From assembly GCA_027064135.1 (NCBI GenBank), contig JAMOQG010000019.1, positions 96,571 through 160,570 of the forward strand: a DNA stretch of 64,000 nucleotides, read 5' to 3'. The notes beneath the pieces were generated by a model. It was given only the letters and a program-made list of their open reading frames with translations. It ran no database searches and had not been told where the DNA came from. Shown here one piece after another: positions 24,708 to 34,032 of this stretch. The position numbers and the translations under genes were made by a program. This stretch comes from Peptostreptococcaceae bacterium. GTDB taxonomy: Bacteria > Bacillota > Clostridia > Peptostreptococcales > Acidaminobacteraceae. Numbering within the stretch: position 1 is the first letter of the stretch; each line of letters starts with the position of its first letter.

Positions 24708-25877
24708 ATGAGTCATAATGTCGTGGTAGCTGATGATGGAAAAATGAATCGGTTCATTATAAAAAAAATATTAAATGACAATATGGATGAGGTTACGATA
24801 TTTGAAGCAGTTAATGGCGTTGAAGTGTTTGAGATACTTAGAAATAATGATATAGATTTAATTATTCTTGATTTAATTATGCCTGTAAAAAATGGTTTTG
24901 AAACATTGAAGGAACTTAAAGCTAATTCTGAGTTACAGGATATTCCTGTAATAGTGAGTTCCACAATTACTGAGATTTCAAGTGTAGAAAAAACTTTAGG
25001 TGGAGGTGCTATCGATTATTTTGCTAAACCGTTTTCAAAAGAGGATATTGAAATAATATTGCCACTGAAAGTAATTAATGCAATTAAATATTATGAGCAG
25101 AAAAAAACAATAAAAAAATTAAATGAAGCTATTGAAGAAGAAATGAAAACTGCTAATTTATTTCAAAACCTTATGTTGCCTAAAACAAATCAGTTTTCTG
25201 ATTTTGATTTATTTATAAAGTATAGACCTTGTATGGGAATAGGTGGAGATTTTTTTGATTGTGTTGAGAATGAAGAGGGATTTTGGTTTATGATTGCAGA
25301 CGTAACAGGTCACGGAATAGCTGCTGGAATGATTTCTTCTATGGTTAAAGTAATGTTTAGAAATGGTGTAAACGATAAAGAGGTTCGATCTCCAGCTGAA
25401 ATGTTAGGAAATATGAATCATAATGTTTTTAATTATTTTTATACAAGTGCAACTGATACAAGTGTAGTTTTTACTGGATTTGTGGGTTTGATTAAAGATG
25501 GAGAATTATTTTATTCAAGTGCAGGCCAGCCGTTTCCGGTACTTTATCATAAACGCAAAAAATTAGTTTTATCGTTAAAACAAACTGGTATGAATATAGG
25601 TTTTTTTGATGGTATTAAATATATTGATGAAAGTGTTAATATGGATAATGGGGATACATTATTGGTTTATACTGATGGCTTATTTAGTTCTGGAAAATCT
25701 TCAGATTTTTCAAGTTGGCCAGAAGTTGAAAGTTTTTCAAGAGAAAACAGTGAATTGCTTGAAGAAAATCCTCATGAATTTTTAGAAAATATTTTTTGGC
25801 ATTTTTTAAGTAAGCATAAAAAAAATGATAGTGATTATACTGATGATGTAGCAATAATGCTTATTAAATCTAAATAG
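24708..25877 (+). CDS. response regulator receiver + PP2C/SpoIIE phosphatase (RsbU/RsbP-like)
   Basis: [13 protein letters not shown]...[13 protein letters not shown]...FAKPF; PP2[26 protein letters not shown]...LLVYTDGL...DDVAIML. Confidence 0.92.
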   Translation: MSHNVVVADDGKMNRFIIKKILNDNMDEVTIFEAVNGVEVFEILRNNDIDLIILDLIMPVKNGFETLKELKANSELQDIPVIVSSTITEISSVEKTLGGGAIDYFAKPFSKEDIEIILPLKVINAIKYYEQKKTIKKLNEAIEEEMKTANLFQNLMLPKTNQFSDFDLFIKYRPCMGIGGDFFDCVENEEGFWFMIADVTGHGIAAGMISSMVKVMFRNGVNDKEVRSPAEMLGNMNHNVFNYFYTSATDTSVVFTGFVGLIKDGELFYSSAGQPFPVLYHKRKKLVLSLKQTGMNIGFFDGIKYIDESVNMDNGDTLLVYTDGLFSSGKSSDFSSWPEVESFSRENSELLEENPHEFLENIFWHFLSKHKKNDSDYTDDVAIMLIKSK

Positions 25878-25890
25878 AAAGGAAATATTT

Positions 25891-26616
25891 ATGAAAAGAA
25901 CAGATAGAGATAATAATGAAATTAGAAAAACGATTGTTGAAAAAGATTATTTGCTACACGCAGATGGGTCTGTATTGATTTCAACTGGAAATACTAAAGT
26001 TATATGTAGTGCAAAAATTGAGGAAAAAGTACCGAGATTTTTAAAAGATGAAAAAAAAGGATGGGTTACTGCTGAATATTCTATGTTACCTGCCGCTACC
26101 GAAGATAGATTTAGACGAGAAAGAAATAAAATATCTGGAAGAACTATGGAAATTCAGAGGCTTATTGGAAGATCTTTAAGAGCGGTTGTGGATTTAGAAA
26201 AATTAGGGGAAAGAACTATTTGGATTGATTGCGATGTTATACAAGCTGATGGCGGAACTCGTACTGCATCAATTACCGGTGCATTTATAGCTATGTCTTT
26301 AGCAATTGAGAAATTAATTGATAATGGGATTTTAACAGAAAATCCGATTACTGATTATATGGCAGCAGTTAGTGTTGGTAAAATTGAGGGAGAAGTAATG
26401 CTTGATTTATGTTATAAAGAAGATTCTAATGCAGATGTAGATATGAATGTTGTTATGACAGGAAAGAGAAAATTTGTTGAGATCCAAGGTACAGCAGAAG
26501 AAGGTGTATTTGACAGAGATGAGTTGGATGAGTTTTTAAAATACGCTGAAAGCGGAATTTTAAAATTAATTGAGGTTCAAAAAGAAATGATTGAAATGGA
26601 ATTAGGAGAAAATTAA
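25891..26616 (+). CDS. rph: ribonuclease PH
   Basis: [52 protein letters not shown]. Confidence 0.97.
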   Translation: MKRTDRDNNEIRKTIVEKDYLLHADGSVLISTGNTKVICSAKIEEKVPRFLKDEKKGWVTAEYSMLPAATEDRFRRERNKISGRTMEIQRLIGRSLRAVVDLEKLGERTIWIDCDVIQADGGTRTASITGAFIAMSLAIEKLIDNGILTENPITDYMAAVSVGKIEGEVMLDLCYKEDSNADVDMNVVMTGKRKFVEIQGTAEEGVFDRDELDEFLKYAESGILKLIEVQKEMIEMELGEN

Positions 26617-27239
26617 TGGAAAAATATGTACTTGCTTCAGGGAATAAACATAAATTAGAAGAAATAAATAAAATTGTCGAGAAATTTGATATTGAACTTA
26701 TAATGATGAGTGACGTTGGTTTGCAAAACCTTGAAATTATTGAAGATGGGGATACGTTTGAAGAAAATTCTTATATAAAAGCTAAGACGGTTTGTGATTT
26801 AACAAATATTCCAACAATTGCCGATGATTCGGGTTTAATGGTTGATTATCTAGATGGAGCACCTGGTGTTTATTCGGCAAGGTATTCTGGGGTGAATGCG
26901 ACTTATGAATCAAATAATATGAAATTGATTTCTGCTCTAGATAGTGTTGAAAGTTCAGAACGTGGTGCAAAATTTGTAACGGTTATTACTGTGGTTTTCC
27001 CAAATGGTGATAAAATTGTAGCTCGTGGTGAAATTAATGGGATGATTGGTACTGAGTTAAAAGGAGAAGCTGGATTTGGATATGATCCGCTTTTTAATGT
27101 AAAAGAATATAATCTTAGTTTTGCAGAAATGGGTTCAGAGTTGAAAAATGAAATTAGTCATCGTGCTTTAGCTCTTAAAGAACTAAAGAAAAAACTTAAA
27201 AAATATTATGGAGAAAGTAATGAAAATACTAATAATTAG
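26616..27239 (+). CDS. rdgB: XTP/dITP diphosphatase
   Basis: LASGNKHKLEEI, IADDSGLMVDYLDGAPGVYSARY, GFGYDPLF, HRALALKELKK. Confidence 0.95.
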   Translation: MEKYVLASGNKHKLEEINKIVEKFDIELIMMSDVGLQNLEIIEDGDTFEENSYIKAKTVCDLTNIPTIADDSGLMVDYLDGAPGVYSARYSGVNATYESNNMKLISALDSVESSERGAKFVTVITVVFPNGDKIVARGEINGMIGTELKGEAGFGYDPLFNVKEYNLSFAEMGSELKNEISHRALALKELKKKLKKYYGESNENTNN

Positions 27240-27693
27240 TGATTCGCATGGAGGAAAAGAAACACTGTTGAAGGTTATTCTTCATGAAAATCCGGAGAAA
27301 GTGTTTTTTCTTGGAGATCATATTTCTGATATTTATGAAATTGAACATAATATTACAGCGGATATTTGTGCAGTCAAAGGGAATACGGATTACAATTTAA
27401 TAGGACTTGATGATATATTTTTAAATATATATAATAAAAAAATTTTATTAACACATGGACATAATTATAAAGTTAATTATGGATATTATAGATTAAGTTT
27501 AAAAGCCCAAGAAGCTGAAGTTGATTATGTTTTTTTTGGACATACACATAGATATGTTGATTTTTCAGAAAATGGAATTAGATTTATTAATCCTGGGAGT
27601 ATTAGCAAACCTAGAGATTGTAATCACGGAAGTTATGTTGTGATGAAAATAGATAAGGTGAATGTCAATTTTGTTAAAAAAGTATTGACTTAA
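27220..27693 (+). CDS. YfcE/MJ0936-family metallophosphoesterase
   Basis: ISDSHGG, FLGDHISD, VKGNTD, THGHNY, FGHTH, NPGSISKPR; start at ATG 27220 after GGAGAAAG. Confidence 0.92.
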   Translation: MKILIISDSHGGKETLLKVILHENPEKVFFLGDHISDIYEIEHNITADICAVKGNTDYNLIGLDDIFLNIYNKKILLTHGHNYKVNYGYYRLSLKAQEAEVDYVFFGHTHRYVDFSENGIRFINPGSISKPRDCNHGSYVVMKIDKVNVNFVKKVLT

Positions 27694-27713
27694 ATGATTA
27701 AAATATATATAAT
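27685..27713 (+). promoter_or_regulatory. strong promoter of the tRNA cluster
   Basis: TTGACT - 17 nt - TATAAT overlapping the 3' end of the phosphoesterase gene. Confidence 0.8.
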
Positions 27714-27747
27714 GATACTCGTCGTTAAAGCAATTTAATGATTATTC

Positions 27748-27821
27748 GCGGGTGTAGCTCAGTGGTAGAGCCTCGGCCTTCCAAGCCGATTGCGAGGGTC
27801 CGATTCCCTTCACCCGCTCCA
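27748..27821 (+). tRNA. tRNA-Gly (TCC)
   Basis: Cloverleaf with anticodon loop CTTCCAA, encoded CCA; T-loop reads TCCGATT. Confidence 0.93.
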
Positions 27822-27827
27822 ATATAC

Positions 27828-27904
27828 GCGTTCATAGCTCAGCTGGATAGAGCATCGGCCTTCTAAGCCGAGGGTCAGGGGTTCGAATCCCTTTGGACGT
27901 ACCA
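27828..27904 (+). tRNA. tRNA-Arg (TCT), copy 1
   Basis: Cloverleaf, anticodon loop CTTCTAA, encoded CCA. Confidence 0.95.
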
Positions 27905-27907
27905 TAT

Positions 27908-27984
27908 GGCGGTTGTAGTCAAGTGGTTAAGACACAGGATTGTGACTCCTGCATGCGTGGGTTCGACCCCCACCAGCCGCCCCA
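27908..27984 (+). tRNA. tRNA-His (GTG), copy 1
   Basis: Cloverleaf with encoded G-1:C73 pair, anticodon GTG, CCA. Confidence 0.95.
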
Positions 27985-27997
27985 TTTATAATTTCTT

Positions 27998-28143
27998 TAG
28001 AAATGACCCATTAGCTCAGTTGGTATAAGTAGAGAACACAAATCTATGATTTGTAGTGAATCACTTAGTTAAACCCAGACATTATGATAATGGAAGCACT
28101 AAGAAATATTGTTACTAGAAATGACCCATTAGCTCAGTTGGTA
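27998..28143 (+). repeat. 28-bp direct repeat of the tRNA-Lys 5' end (27998-28025 and 28116-28143)
   Basis: Both copies read TAGAAATGACCCATTAGCTCAGTTGGTA; the first copy is not followed by the rest of a tRNA. Confidence 0.9.
28005..28025 (+). pseudogene. truncated tRNA-Lys fragment (5' acceptor + D arm only)
   Basis: GACCCATTAGCTCAGTTGGTA then unrelated sequence. Confidence 0.8.
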
Positions 28144-28198
28144 GAGCATCTGACTTTTAATCAGGGTGTCTGGCGTTCGAGTCGCCAATGGGTCACCA
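28123..28198 (+). tRNA. tRNA-Lys (TTT)
   Basis: Cloverleaf, anticodon loop CTTTTAA, encoded CCA. Confidence 0.95.
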
Positions 28199-28205
28199 AA
28201 TATAT

Positions 28206-28282
28206 GCGTTCATAGCTCAGCTGGATAGAGCATCGGCCTTCTAAGCCGAGGGTCAGGGGTTCGAATCCCTTTGGACGTACCA
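28206..28282 (+). tRNA. tRNA-Arg (TCT), copy 2
   Basis: Identical to 27828-27904. Confidence 0.95.
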
Positions 28283-28285
28283 TAT

Positions 28286-28362
28286 GGCGGTTGTAGTCAA
28301 GTGGTTAAGACACAGGATTGTGACTCCTGCATGCGTGGGTTCGACCCCCACCAGCCGCCCCA
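28286..28362 (+). tRNA. tRNA-His (GTG), copy 2
   Basis: Identical to 27908-27984. Confidence 0.95.
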
Positions 28363-28378
28363 TTTTAAATGTAAAAAT

Positions 28379-28421
28379 ATCTCAGTTGAATTATTCTTAA
28401 AACTGAGTTTTATTTTTTTAT
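28379..28421 (+). terminator. terminator within the tRNA cluster
   Basis: CTCAGTT...AACTGAG followed by TTTTATTTTTTT. Confidence 0.7.
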
Positions 28422-28438
28422 AAATATAAAACTTATAA

Positions 28439-28515
28439 GCGCTGTTAGCTCAGCTGGATAGAGTAGGTGGCTTCGAACCACTTGGTCGGGGGTTCGAATC
28501 CCTCACAGCGTACCA
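28439..28515 (+). tRNA. tRNA-Arg (TCG)
   Basis: Cloverleaf GCGCTGT...ACAGCGT, anticodon loop CTTCGAA, encoded CCA. Confidence 0.9.
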
Positions 28516-28520
28516 TATAG

Positions 28521-28567
28521 AAATAGTAACAACTCTTTGATATAAAGATTTGTTACTATTTTTAATT
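28521..28567 (+). terminator. terminator after tRNA-Arg(TCG)
   Basis: AAATAGTAACAA...TTGTTACTATTTTT. Confidence 0.8.
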
Positions 28568-28875
28568 TAATGAATGGAAAGTTAATTTATTTGAAAGATG
28601 ATGAGAATGTAATGACTTTGAAGTAAATTGTTGTAATAAAATGGCAATGCTCTTCAATTGCGTTTTAAAGAAAAAAGAATATAATTATAAATAAAAACGG
28701 AAAAAATATAAAAACTAAAGTATTTACTGATGAGGAAATTAAGGAAATGAAAAATTTTTTAAATATTACAATAATTTAACTAAAATAAAGTGTTATTTCT
28801 GTTTTAAGCATAATTTAATGGGTAAATTAACAGTATCACAAAATAAACCCATTATTATTGAAAGGGGATGGATAT

Positions 28876-29412
28876 ATGAAAATAGTAGTAAGCGGAAGAC
28901 ATATGCATGTGAGAGATGAATTTGTGGATTATGCAGTGAGTAAATTGGAAAAATTTGATTCTTATTTTGATGAAAATGTAGAGGCACATTTAACGTTTTC
29001 ACATCGTAAGAAAGATCAAATTTTTGAAATAACTATTTTAATGAAAAGAGGTGTTGTTTTAAGAGGCGAAGATTCTTCTGACGATATAAGAACTGCCATA
29101 GATGGTGCTGTTGCTAAGGTTTCAAGACAGATTAGGAAGCATAAAGCTAAATTAGAAAAGAAATATTATGGAGATGAATCAATTAAATTTAATGATGTGC
29201 CTGATATGATTGAAAAGGAAGTGGAAATAGAAGGTAAAATTGTTAAAAGCAAAAGATTTGGTATTAAGCCAATGATGGCTGAAGAAGCCGCTTTACAAAT
29301 GGAATTAATAGGACATGACTTTTTCGTATTCTTGAATGCGGAAACAGATGAAGTAAATGTTATCTATACAAGAAAGGATGGAAATTTCGGATTAATTGAG
29401 CCATATTTTTAA
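28876..29412 (+). CDS. hpf: ribosome hibernation promoting factor, long form
   Basis: MKIVVSGRHMHVRDEFVDYAVSKLEKFD...; C-terminal KRFGIKPMMAEEAALQMELIGHDFFVFLNAETDEVNVIYTRKDGNFGLIEP; start ATG 28876. Confidence 0.93.
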   Translation: MKIVVSGRHMHVRDEFVDYAVSKLEKFDSYFDENVEAHLTFSHRKKDQIFEITILMKRGVVLRGEDSSDDIRTAIDGAVAKVSRQIRKHKAKLEKKYYGDESIKFNDVPDMIEKEVEIEGKIVKSKRFGIKPMMAEEAALQMELIGHDFFVFLNAETDEVNVIYTRKDGNFGLIEPYF

Positions 29413-29436
29413 GATGATTTTATATAAATAATTATT

Positions 29437-29480
29437 ACAGCTAAAAGTCAGAAGAAATTGACTTTTAGCTGTTTTTGTTT
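29437..29480 (+). terminator. terminator after hpf
   Basis: ACAGCTAAAAGTCAgaagaaatTGACTTTTAGCTGTTTTT. Confidence 0.85.
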
Positions 29481-29556
29481 GAATGTATGCTTTGAAATAT
29501 ATATGAAATGATGTATAATATAGAAAGTGATATGATAATGAGAAAGGTGATTTTAT

Positions 29557-30132
29557 ATGTTTATTGAAGCATTGATTATTGGCTTAATAATTGGAATTAT
29601 AACAAAAGGAAGAATATCAAATCTTTTTTCCTTGAATATAAGAGGATGGTATTTAATAGTTGTAGGAGCGTTGGTTCAATATTTGCCTGTAGTACTTAAT
29701 TTATTTAAAATTCAATTGTTTGATTATAATTATTTTACTTTAATTGGCAATGTTATTTTACTTCTTGCAGTTATTATTAATATTGAAATAAAAGGAGTTT
29801 TTATAATATTAATTGGTGGTATTTTAAATTTAGTTGGATTTATATTAAATGGCTTCCAAATGCCTGTGCTTCATTCACTGGTTTCGAAGAAATTTATACA
29901 ATTGGTAAGTGATAACGATGTTATGAATTATAAATTAATTAGTGAAATGTCAAATTGGAAGTATTATTTTGGAAAGATAATTTCAATGCCTAATATTTAT
30001 CCTTTTCATAAAGCTTTAAGTTTTGGTGATATAGTGATAACAATTGGTTTAATAATATTAGTATCTTTGGAAATGAAAAAAACTTATTTCCGAGGAAGCG
30101 ATAATATGTTGAGATTTCCACATCAATTATAA
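29557..30132 (+). CDS. DUF5317-like membrane protein
   Basis: Multi-TM; LHSLVSKKFIQL and FHKALSFGDIVITIGLI pattern. Confidence 0.65.
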   Translation: MFIEALIIGLIIGIITKGRISNLFSLNIRGWYLIVVGALVQYLPVVLNLFKIQLFDYNYFTLIGNVILLLAVIINIEIKGVFIILIGGILNLVGFILNGFQMPVLHSLVSKKFIQLVSDNDVMNYKLISEMSNWKYYFGKIISMPNIYPFHKALSFGDIVITIGLIILVSLEMKKTYFRGSDNMLRFPHQL

Positions 30133-30156
30133 TGCTAGAATTTTCTAGCATTTTTA
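30131..30156 (+). terminator. terminator upstream of secA
   Basis: AATGCTAGAA-ttt-TCTAGCATTTTT. Confidence 0.7.
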
Positions 30157-30179
30157 ACATTAAATAGAAAGGATGAAAA

Positions 30180-32912
30180 ATGAGTAAATTTATAGAAGTG
30201 TTGGGTTCAATTTTTGGAACATATAACGGAAGAGAGATTGCAAAAATTGAAAAAATAGTAGATCAGATTGAAAAATTAGATGATGAAATGATTTCGCTAA
30301 GTGATGAAGAGCTTAGAAATAAAACAAATGAATTTAAGGAAAGATTAAAAAATAATGAAACACTAGATGACATATTGGTGGAGACTTTTGCGGTTGTTAG
30401 AGAAGCTGCTTTTAGAACGTTAAATATGAAGCATTATAGAGTTCAATTAATTGGTGGAATTGTGTTACATCAAGGGAGAATTACAGAAATGAGAACAGGA
30501 GAAGGAAAAACTCTTGTAGCAACTTTACCAACATATTTAAATGCTCTTAGTGAAGAGGGTGTTCATGTAGTTACAGTTAATGATTATCTTGCACAAAGAG
30601 ATAAAGCTTGGATGGGTAAAGTATATGAATTTTTAGGATTAACTGTTGGCTGTATTATAAGTGGCATGGAGAATGCAGATAGAAAGAAAGCTTATCAATG
30701 TGATATTACATATGGTACAAATAATGAATTTGGTTTTGATTATATACGTGATAACATGGTGGTTAGAAAAGAAAATAAAGTTCAAAGGGGTTTTAATTAT
30801 GCGATAATTGATGAGGTTGACTCAACATTAATTGATGAGGCAAGAACGCCTTTAATTATTTCAGGAGCAGGCACAAAATCAACTGGTCTTTATTCAAAAG
30901 CAGATAATTTTATAAAAACTTTAATTAATGTAACTGATTATATAGTTGATGAAAAGGAAAAAACTGTTGTTTTAACAGATGAATCAGGACTTCCTAAAGC
31001 TGAAAAGTATTTTGGTGTGGAAAATTTAAGCTCGCCAGAAAATATGGAAATAAATCATCATATTAATCAAGCTCTTAGGGCAAGAACTTTAATGAAGCGT
31101 GATATTGATTATGTGGTAAAAGATGGTGAAATTTTAATTGTTGATGAATTTACTGGAAGACTTATGTCTGGAAGAAGATATTCTAATGGTTTACATCAAG
31201 CTATTGAAGCAAAAGAAGGACAATCTATTAGAAAAGAAAGTCAAACTTTAGCTACTATTACTGTTCAAAACTTTTTTAGAATGTATAAAAAATTAGCTGG
31301 GATGACAGGAACTGCAAAAACAGAGGAAGAAGAATTTAAACATATTTACGGCATGGATGTATTGACTATTCCAACAAATAAGCCTGTAGTAAGAAATGAT
31401 AAGGAAGATGTAATTTATAGAACTTTAAAAGGAAAATTTAATGCAATTGTAGAAGATATTAAAATTGCACATGCAAAAGGTCAACCGGTTTTGGTTGGAA
31501 CGATTTCAATAGAAATTTCTGAATATATTTCGAAATTACTGAAAAGACAAGGAATAGAGCATGAGGTTTTAAATGCTAAACATCATGATAAAGAAGCTGA
31601 AATAGTAGCTCAAGCGGGAAGATATAATGTGGTTACTATTGCTACAAATATGGCTGGCCGTGGTACTGATATTGTGCTTGGAGGAAATCCAGAATTTGTT
31701 GCAAAAAAATATATGAAACGTGATGGTTATGATGATGAAATGCTTGAAAAAGTTACAAGCCCTCTAGATTCTCATGATGAAGAAGTTAAAAAAGCGAAAA
31801 TTGTATATCATAAGTATTTTGATGAATTGGAAAAAGAATTTTCTAGTGAAAAAGCGAAAGTTATTGCTGCTGGCGGACTCCATATTATTGGAACTGAAAG
31901 ACATGAATCAAGGCGTATTGATAATCAGTTAAGAGGTAGATCAGGACGTCAAGGTGATGTTGGATCATCACAGTTTTTTATTTCATTTGAAGATGATTTA
32001 TTAAGATTATTTGTTAGTGATAAGATTAGAAATATGGTTGCTAGTTTAGGAATGGATGAAGAAACTCCAATTGAAGCTTCAATTTTATCAAATTCTATTG
32101 AAAAAGCTCAGAAAAAAGTAGAGGGAAGAAACTTTGGTATAAGAAAACATGTTTTACAATATGATGATGTAATTAATAGACAAAGAGAAATTATATATAC
32201 TGAAAGAAATAAAGTTTTAGAAGGAGAAGATTTAAAAGATAATATTGTTAAAATGATTGAAAAAATTATTGATGAAGCGATACAGCTTTATACAAGCGGT
32301 ACTGAATATCCTGAGGAATGGAAATTGGATTTACTTGAATCGTATTTACATTCGATTTTTCTTCCGAAAAATATTATTGATAAAAACAATTATGATTTAA
32401 CAAGAGAAGATTTAAAAGAATCAATTTATAATAAGGCAATGGAAATATATAATGAAAAAGAGGAGAGCTTCACGTCTGAAAGAATGCGTGAACTTGAAAG
32501 ATTTATTCTGTTAAGAGTTGTAGATACTAAATGGATTGATCATATTGATGCAATGGCTCAATTAAAACAAGGTATTGGATTAAGAGCAATTGGTCAACAA
32601 GATCCTGTTATTGCTTACAAAAAAGAAGGCTTCGATATGTTTGATGAAATGATTAACAATATTCAAAATGATACCGTTAAATATATTTATGGAGCATCAA
32701 TTGAAACAAATACCAAAAGAGAAAAGGTTGCTGTTGTTTCAAATGCAATTAAAAGGGGTGCTGATAGTGTTACAAATACAAATGCATCTAGGTCTAATGA
32801 TAAACAAAGTACATTTGTTAGAAATGATAAAAAAATAAGAAGAAATGATCCATGTCCTTGTGGAAGTGGTAAAAAATATAAAAATTGCTGTGGAGTTGGG
32901 AAAGTTGATTGA
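30180..32912 (+). CDS. secA: preprotein translocase subunit SecA
   Basis: [43 protein letters not shown]-terminal Zn motif [14 protein letters not shown]. Confidence 0.97.
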   Translation: MSKFIEVLGSIFGTYNGREIAKIEKIVDQIEKLDDEMISLSDEELRNKTNEFKERLKNNETLDDILVETFAVVREAAFRTLNMKHYRVQLIGGIVLHQGRITEMRTGEGKTLVATLPTYLNALSEEGVHVVTVNDYLAQRDKAWMGKVYEFLGLTVGCIISGMENADRKKAYQCDITYGTNNEFGFDYIRDNMVVRKENKVQRGFNYAIIDEVDSTLIDEARTPLIISGAGTKSTGLYSKADNFIKTLINVTDYIVDEKEKTVVLTDESGLPKAEKYFGVENLSSPENMEINHHINQALRARTLMKRDIDYVVKDGEILIVDEFTGRLMSGRRYSNGLHQAIEAKEGQSIRKESQTLATITVQNFFRMYKKLAGMTGTAKTEEEEFKHIYGMDVLTIPTNKPVVRNDKEDVIYRTLKGKFNAIVEDIKIAHAKGQPVLVGTISIEISEYISKLLKRQGIEHEVLNAKHHDKEAEIVAQAGRYNVVTIATNMAGRGTDIVLGGNPEFVAKKYMKRDGYDDEMLEKVTSPLDSHDEEVKKAKIVYHKYFDELEKEFSSEKAKVIAAGGLHIIGTERHESRRIDNQLRGRSGRQGDVGSSQFFISFEDDLLRLFVSDKIRNMVASLGMDEETPIEASILSNSIEKAQKKVEGRNFGIRKHVLQYDDVINRQREIIYTERNKVLEGEDLKDNIVKMIEKIIDEAIQLYTSGTEYPEEWKLDLLESYLHSIFLPKNIIDKNNYDLTREDLKESIYNKAMEIYNEKEESFTSERMRELERFILLRVVDTKWIDHIDAMAQLKQGIGLRAIGQQDPVIAYKKEGFDMFDEMINNIQNDTVKYIYGASIETNTKREKVAVVSNAIKRGADSVTNTNASRSNDKQSTFVRNDKKIRRNDPCPCGSGKKYKNCCGVGKVD

Positions 32913-34015
32913 TAAATTAAAAAAAATGTTACATGAAATGAGCGATATTGAGAAAGTTGTTGCGGACATTAGGAGTTCGCTTTGACGTTCCAAATTTAAA
33001 AATAGAATATGAAAAACTAGAAAAATTAATGACTAAAGAAGGATTTTGGAATGATTCTGAAGAAGCTCAAAAAATTGTTAAACAAGCAAAATCAATTGAA
33101 AAAAAAATTAATAAAATTGAAAATTTGGAATCAGAATTTAGTGATATTCAAATGCTTGTAGACATTGCAATTGAAGAAGAAGATTCTGAACTTTATAATG
33201 AAATTTTAGATCAGTATGGAAAAATAAAAGAAACAGTAGAAAAAATGAAATTAAGTACTATGCTTAGTGGTGAATATGATCATTTAAGTGCAATTTTATC
33301 AATTAATTCAGGTAGTGGTGGTTTAGATGCACAAGATTGGGCTGAAATGCTTCTTAGAATGTATACAAAATGGGCTGAGACTCAAGGCTATGATGTTGAT
33401 GTTTTGGATATTTTAAGTGATAAAAAAGGTGGAATTAAAAGTGTAACTATAAAAATAGATGGAGAATATGCAACAGGATATTTAAAATCTGAAAAAGGAG
33501 TTCATAGATTAGTAAGAATTTCACCATTTGATACTGCAGGGAAAAGGCATACATCATTTGCTTCTGTTGATGTAATACCAGAACTTGATGATACGATTGA
33601 AATAGAAATTGACCCAACAAATTTAAGAATTGACACTTATCGCGCATCAGGAGCAGGGGGACAGCATATTAATAAAACTGATTCTGCTGTAAGAATTACT
33701 CATTTACCAACAAATATTGTTGTACAGTGTCAAAATGAAAGATCACAACTTAGTAATAAAAAAACTGCTATGAAAATGTTAATGGCAAAGCTTATTCATC
33801 TTAAAGAGAAAGAGAAAAAAGAAGAAATTGGAGATTTAATGGGTGACCATTCTCAAATTACTTGGGGGAGCCAAATTAGATCTTATGTTTTTCATCCATA
33901 TAGTATGGTTAAAGACCATAGAACAAATTATGAAGTTGGAGATGTCAATAGGGTTATGGATGGGTATATTGATGGGTTTATCAATGAATATTTAAAAATG
34001 GCCAAGGAGTTGTAA
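32905..34015 (+). CDS. prfB: peptide chain release factor 2 with programmed +1 frameshift
   Basis: TTG start at 32905 (overlaps secA); frame-0 peptide [26 protein letters not shown] then in-frame TGA at 32983 in AGGAGTTCGCTTTGAC; +1 frame gives [14 protein letters not shown]...; RF2 motifs [21 protein letters not shown]. Confidence 0.95.
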
Positions 34016-34032
34016 TAAACTGGAGGGACTAT

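Noticed and set aside
32739-32993. 84-aa minus-strand ORF across the secA/prfB junction
   Set aside because: Overlaps the secA C-terminal zinc motif and the prfB frameshift site on the opposite strand; no support.
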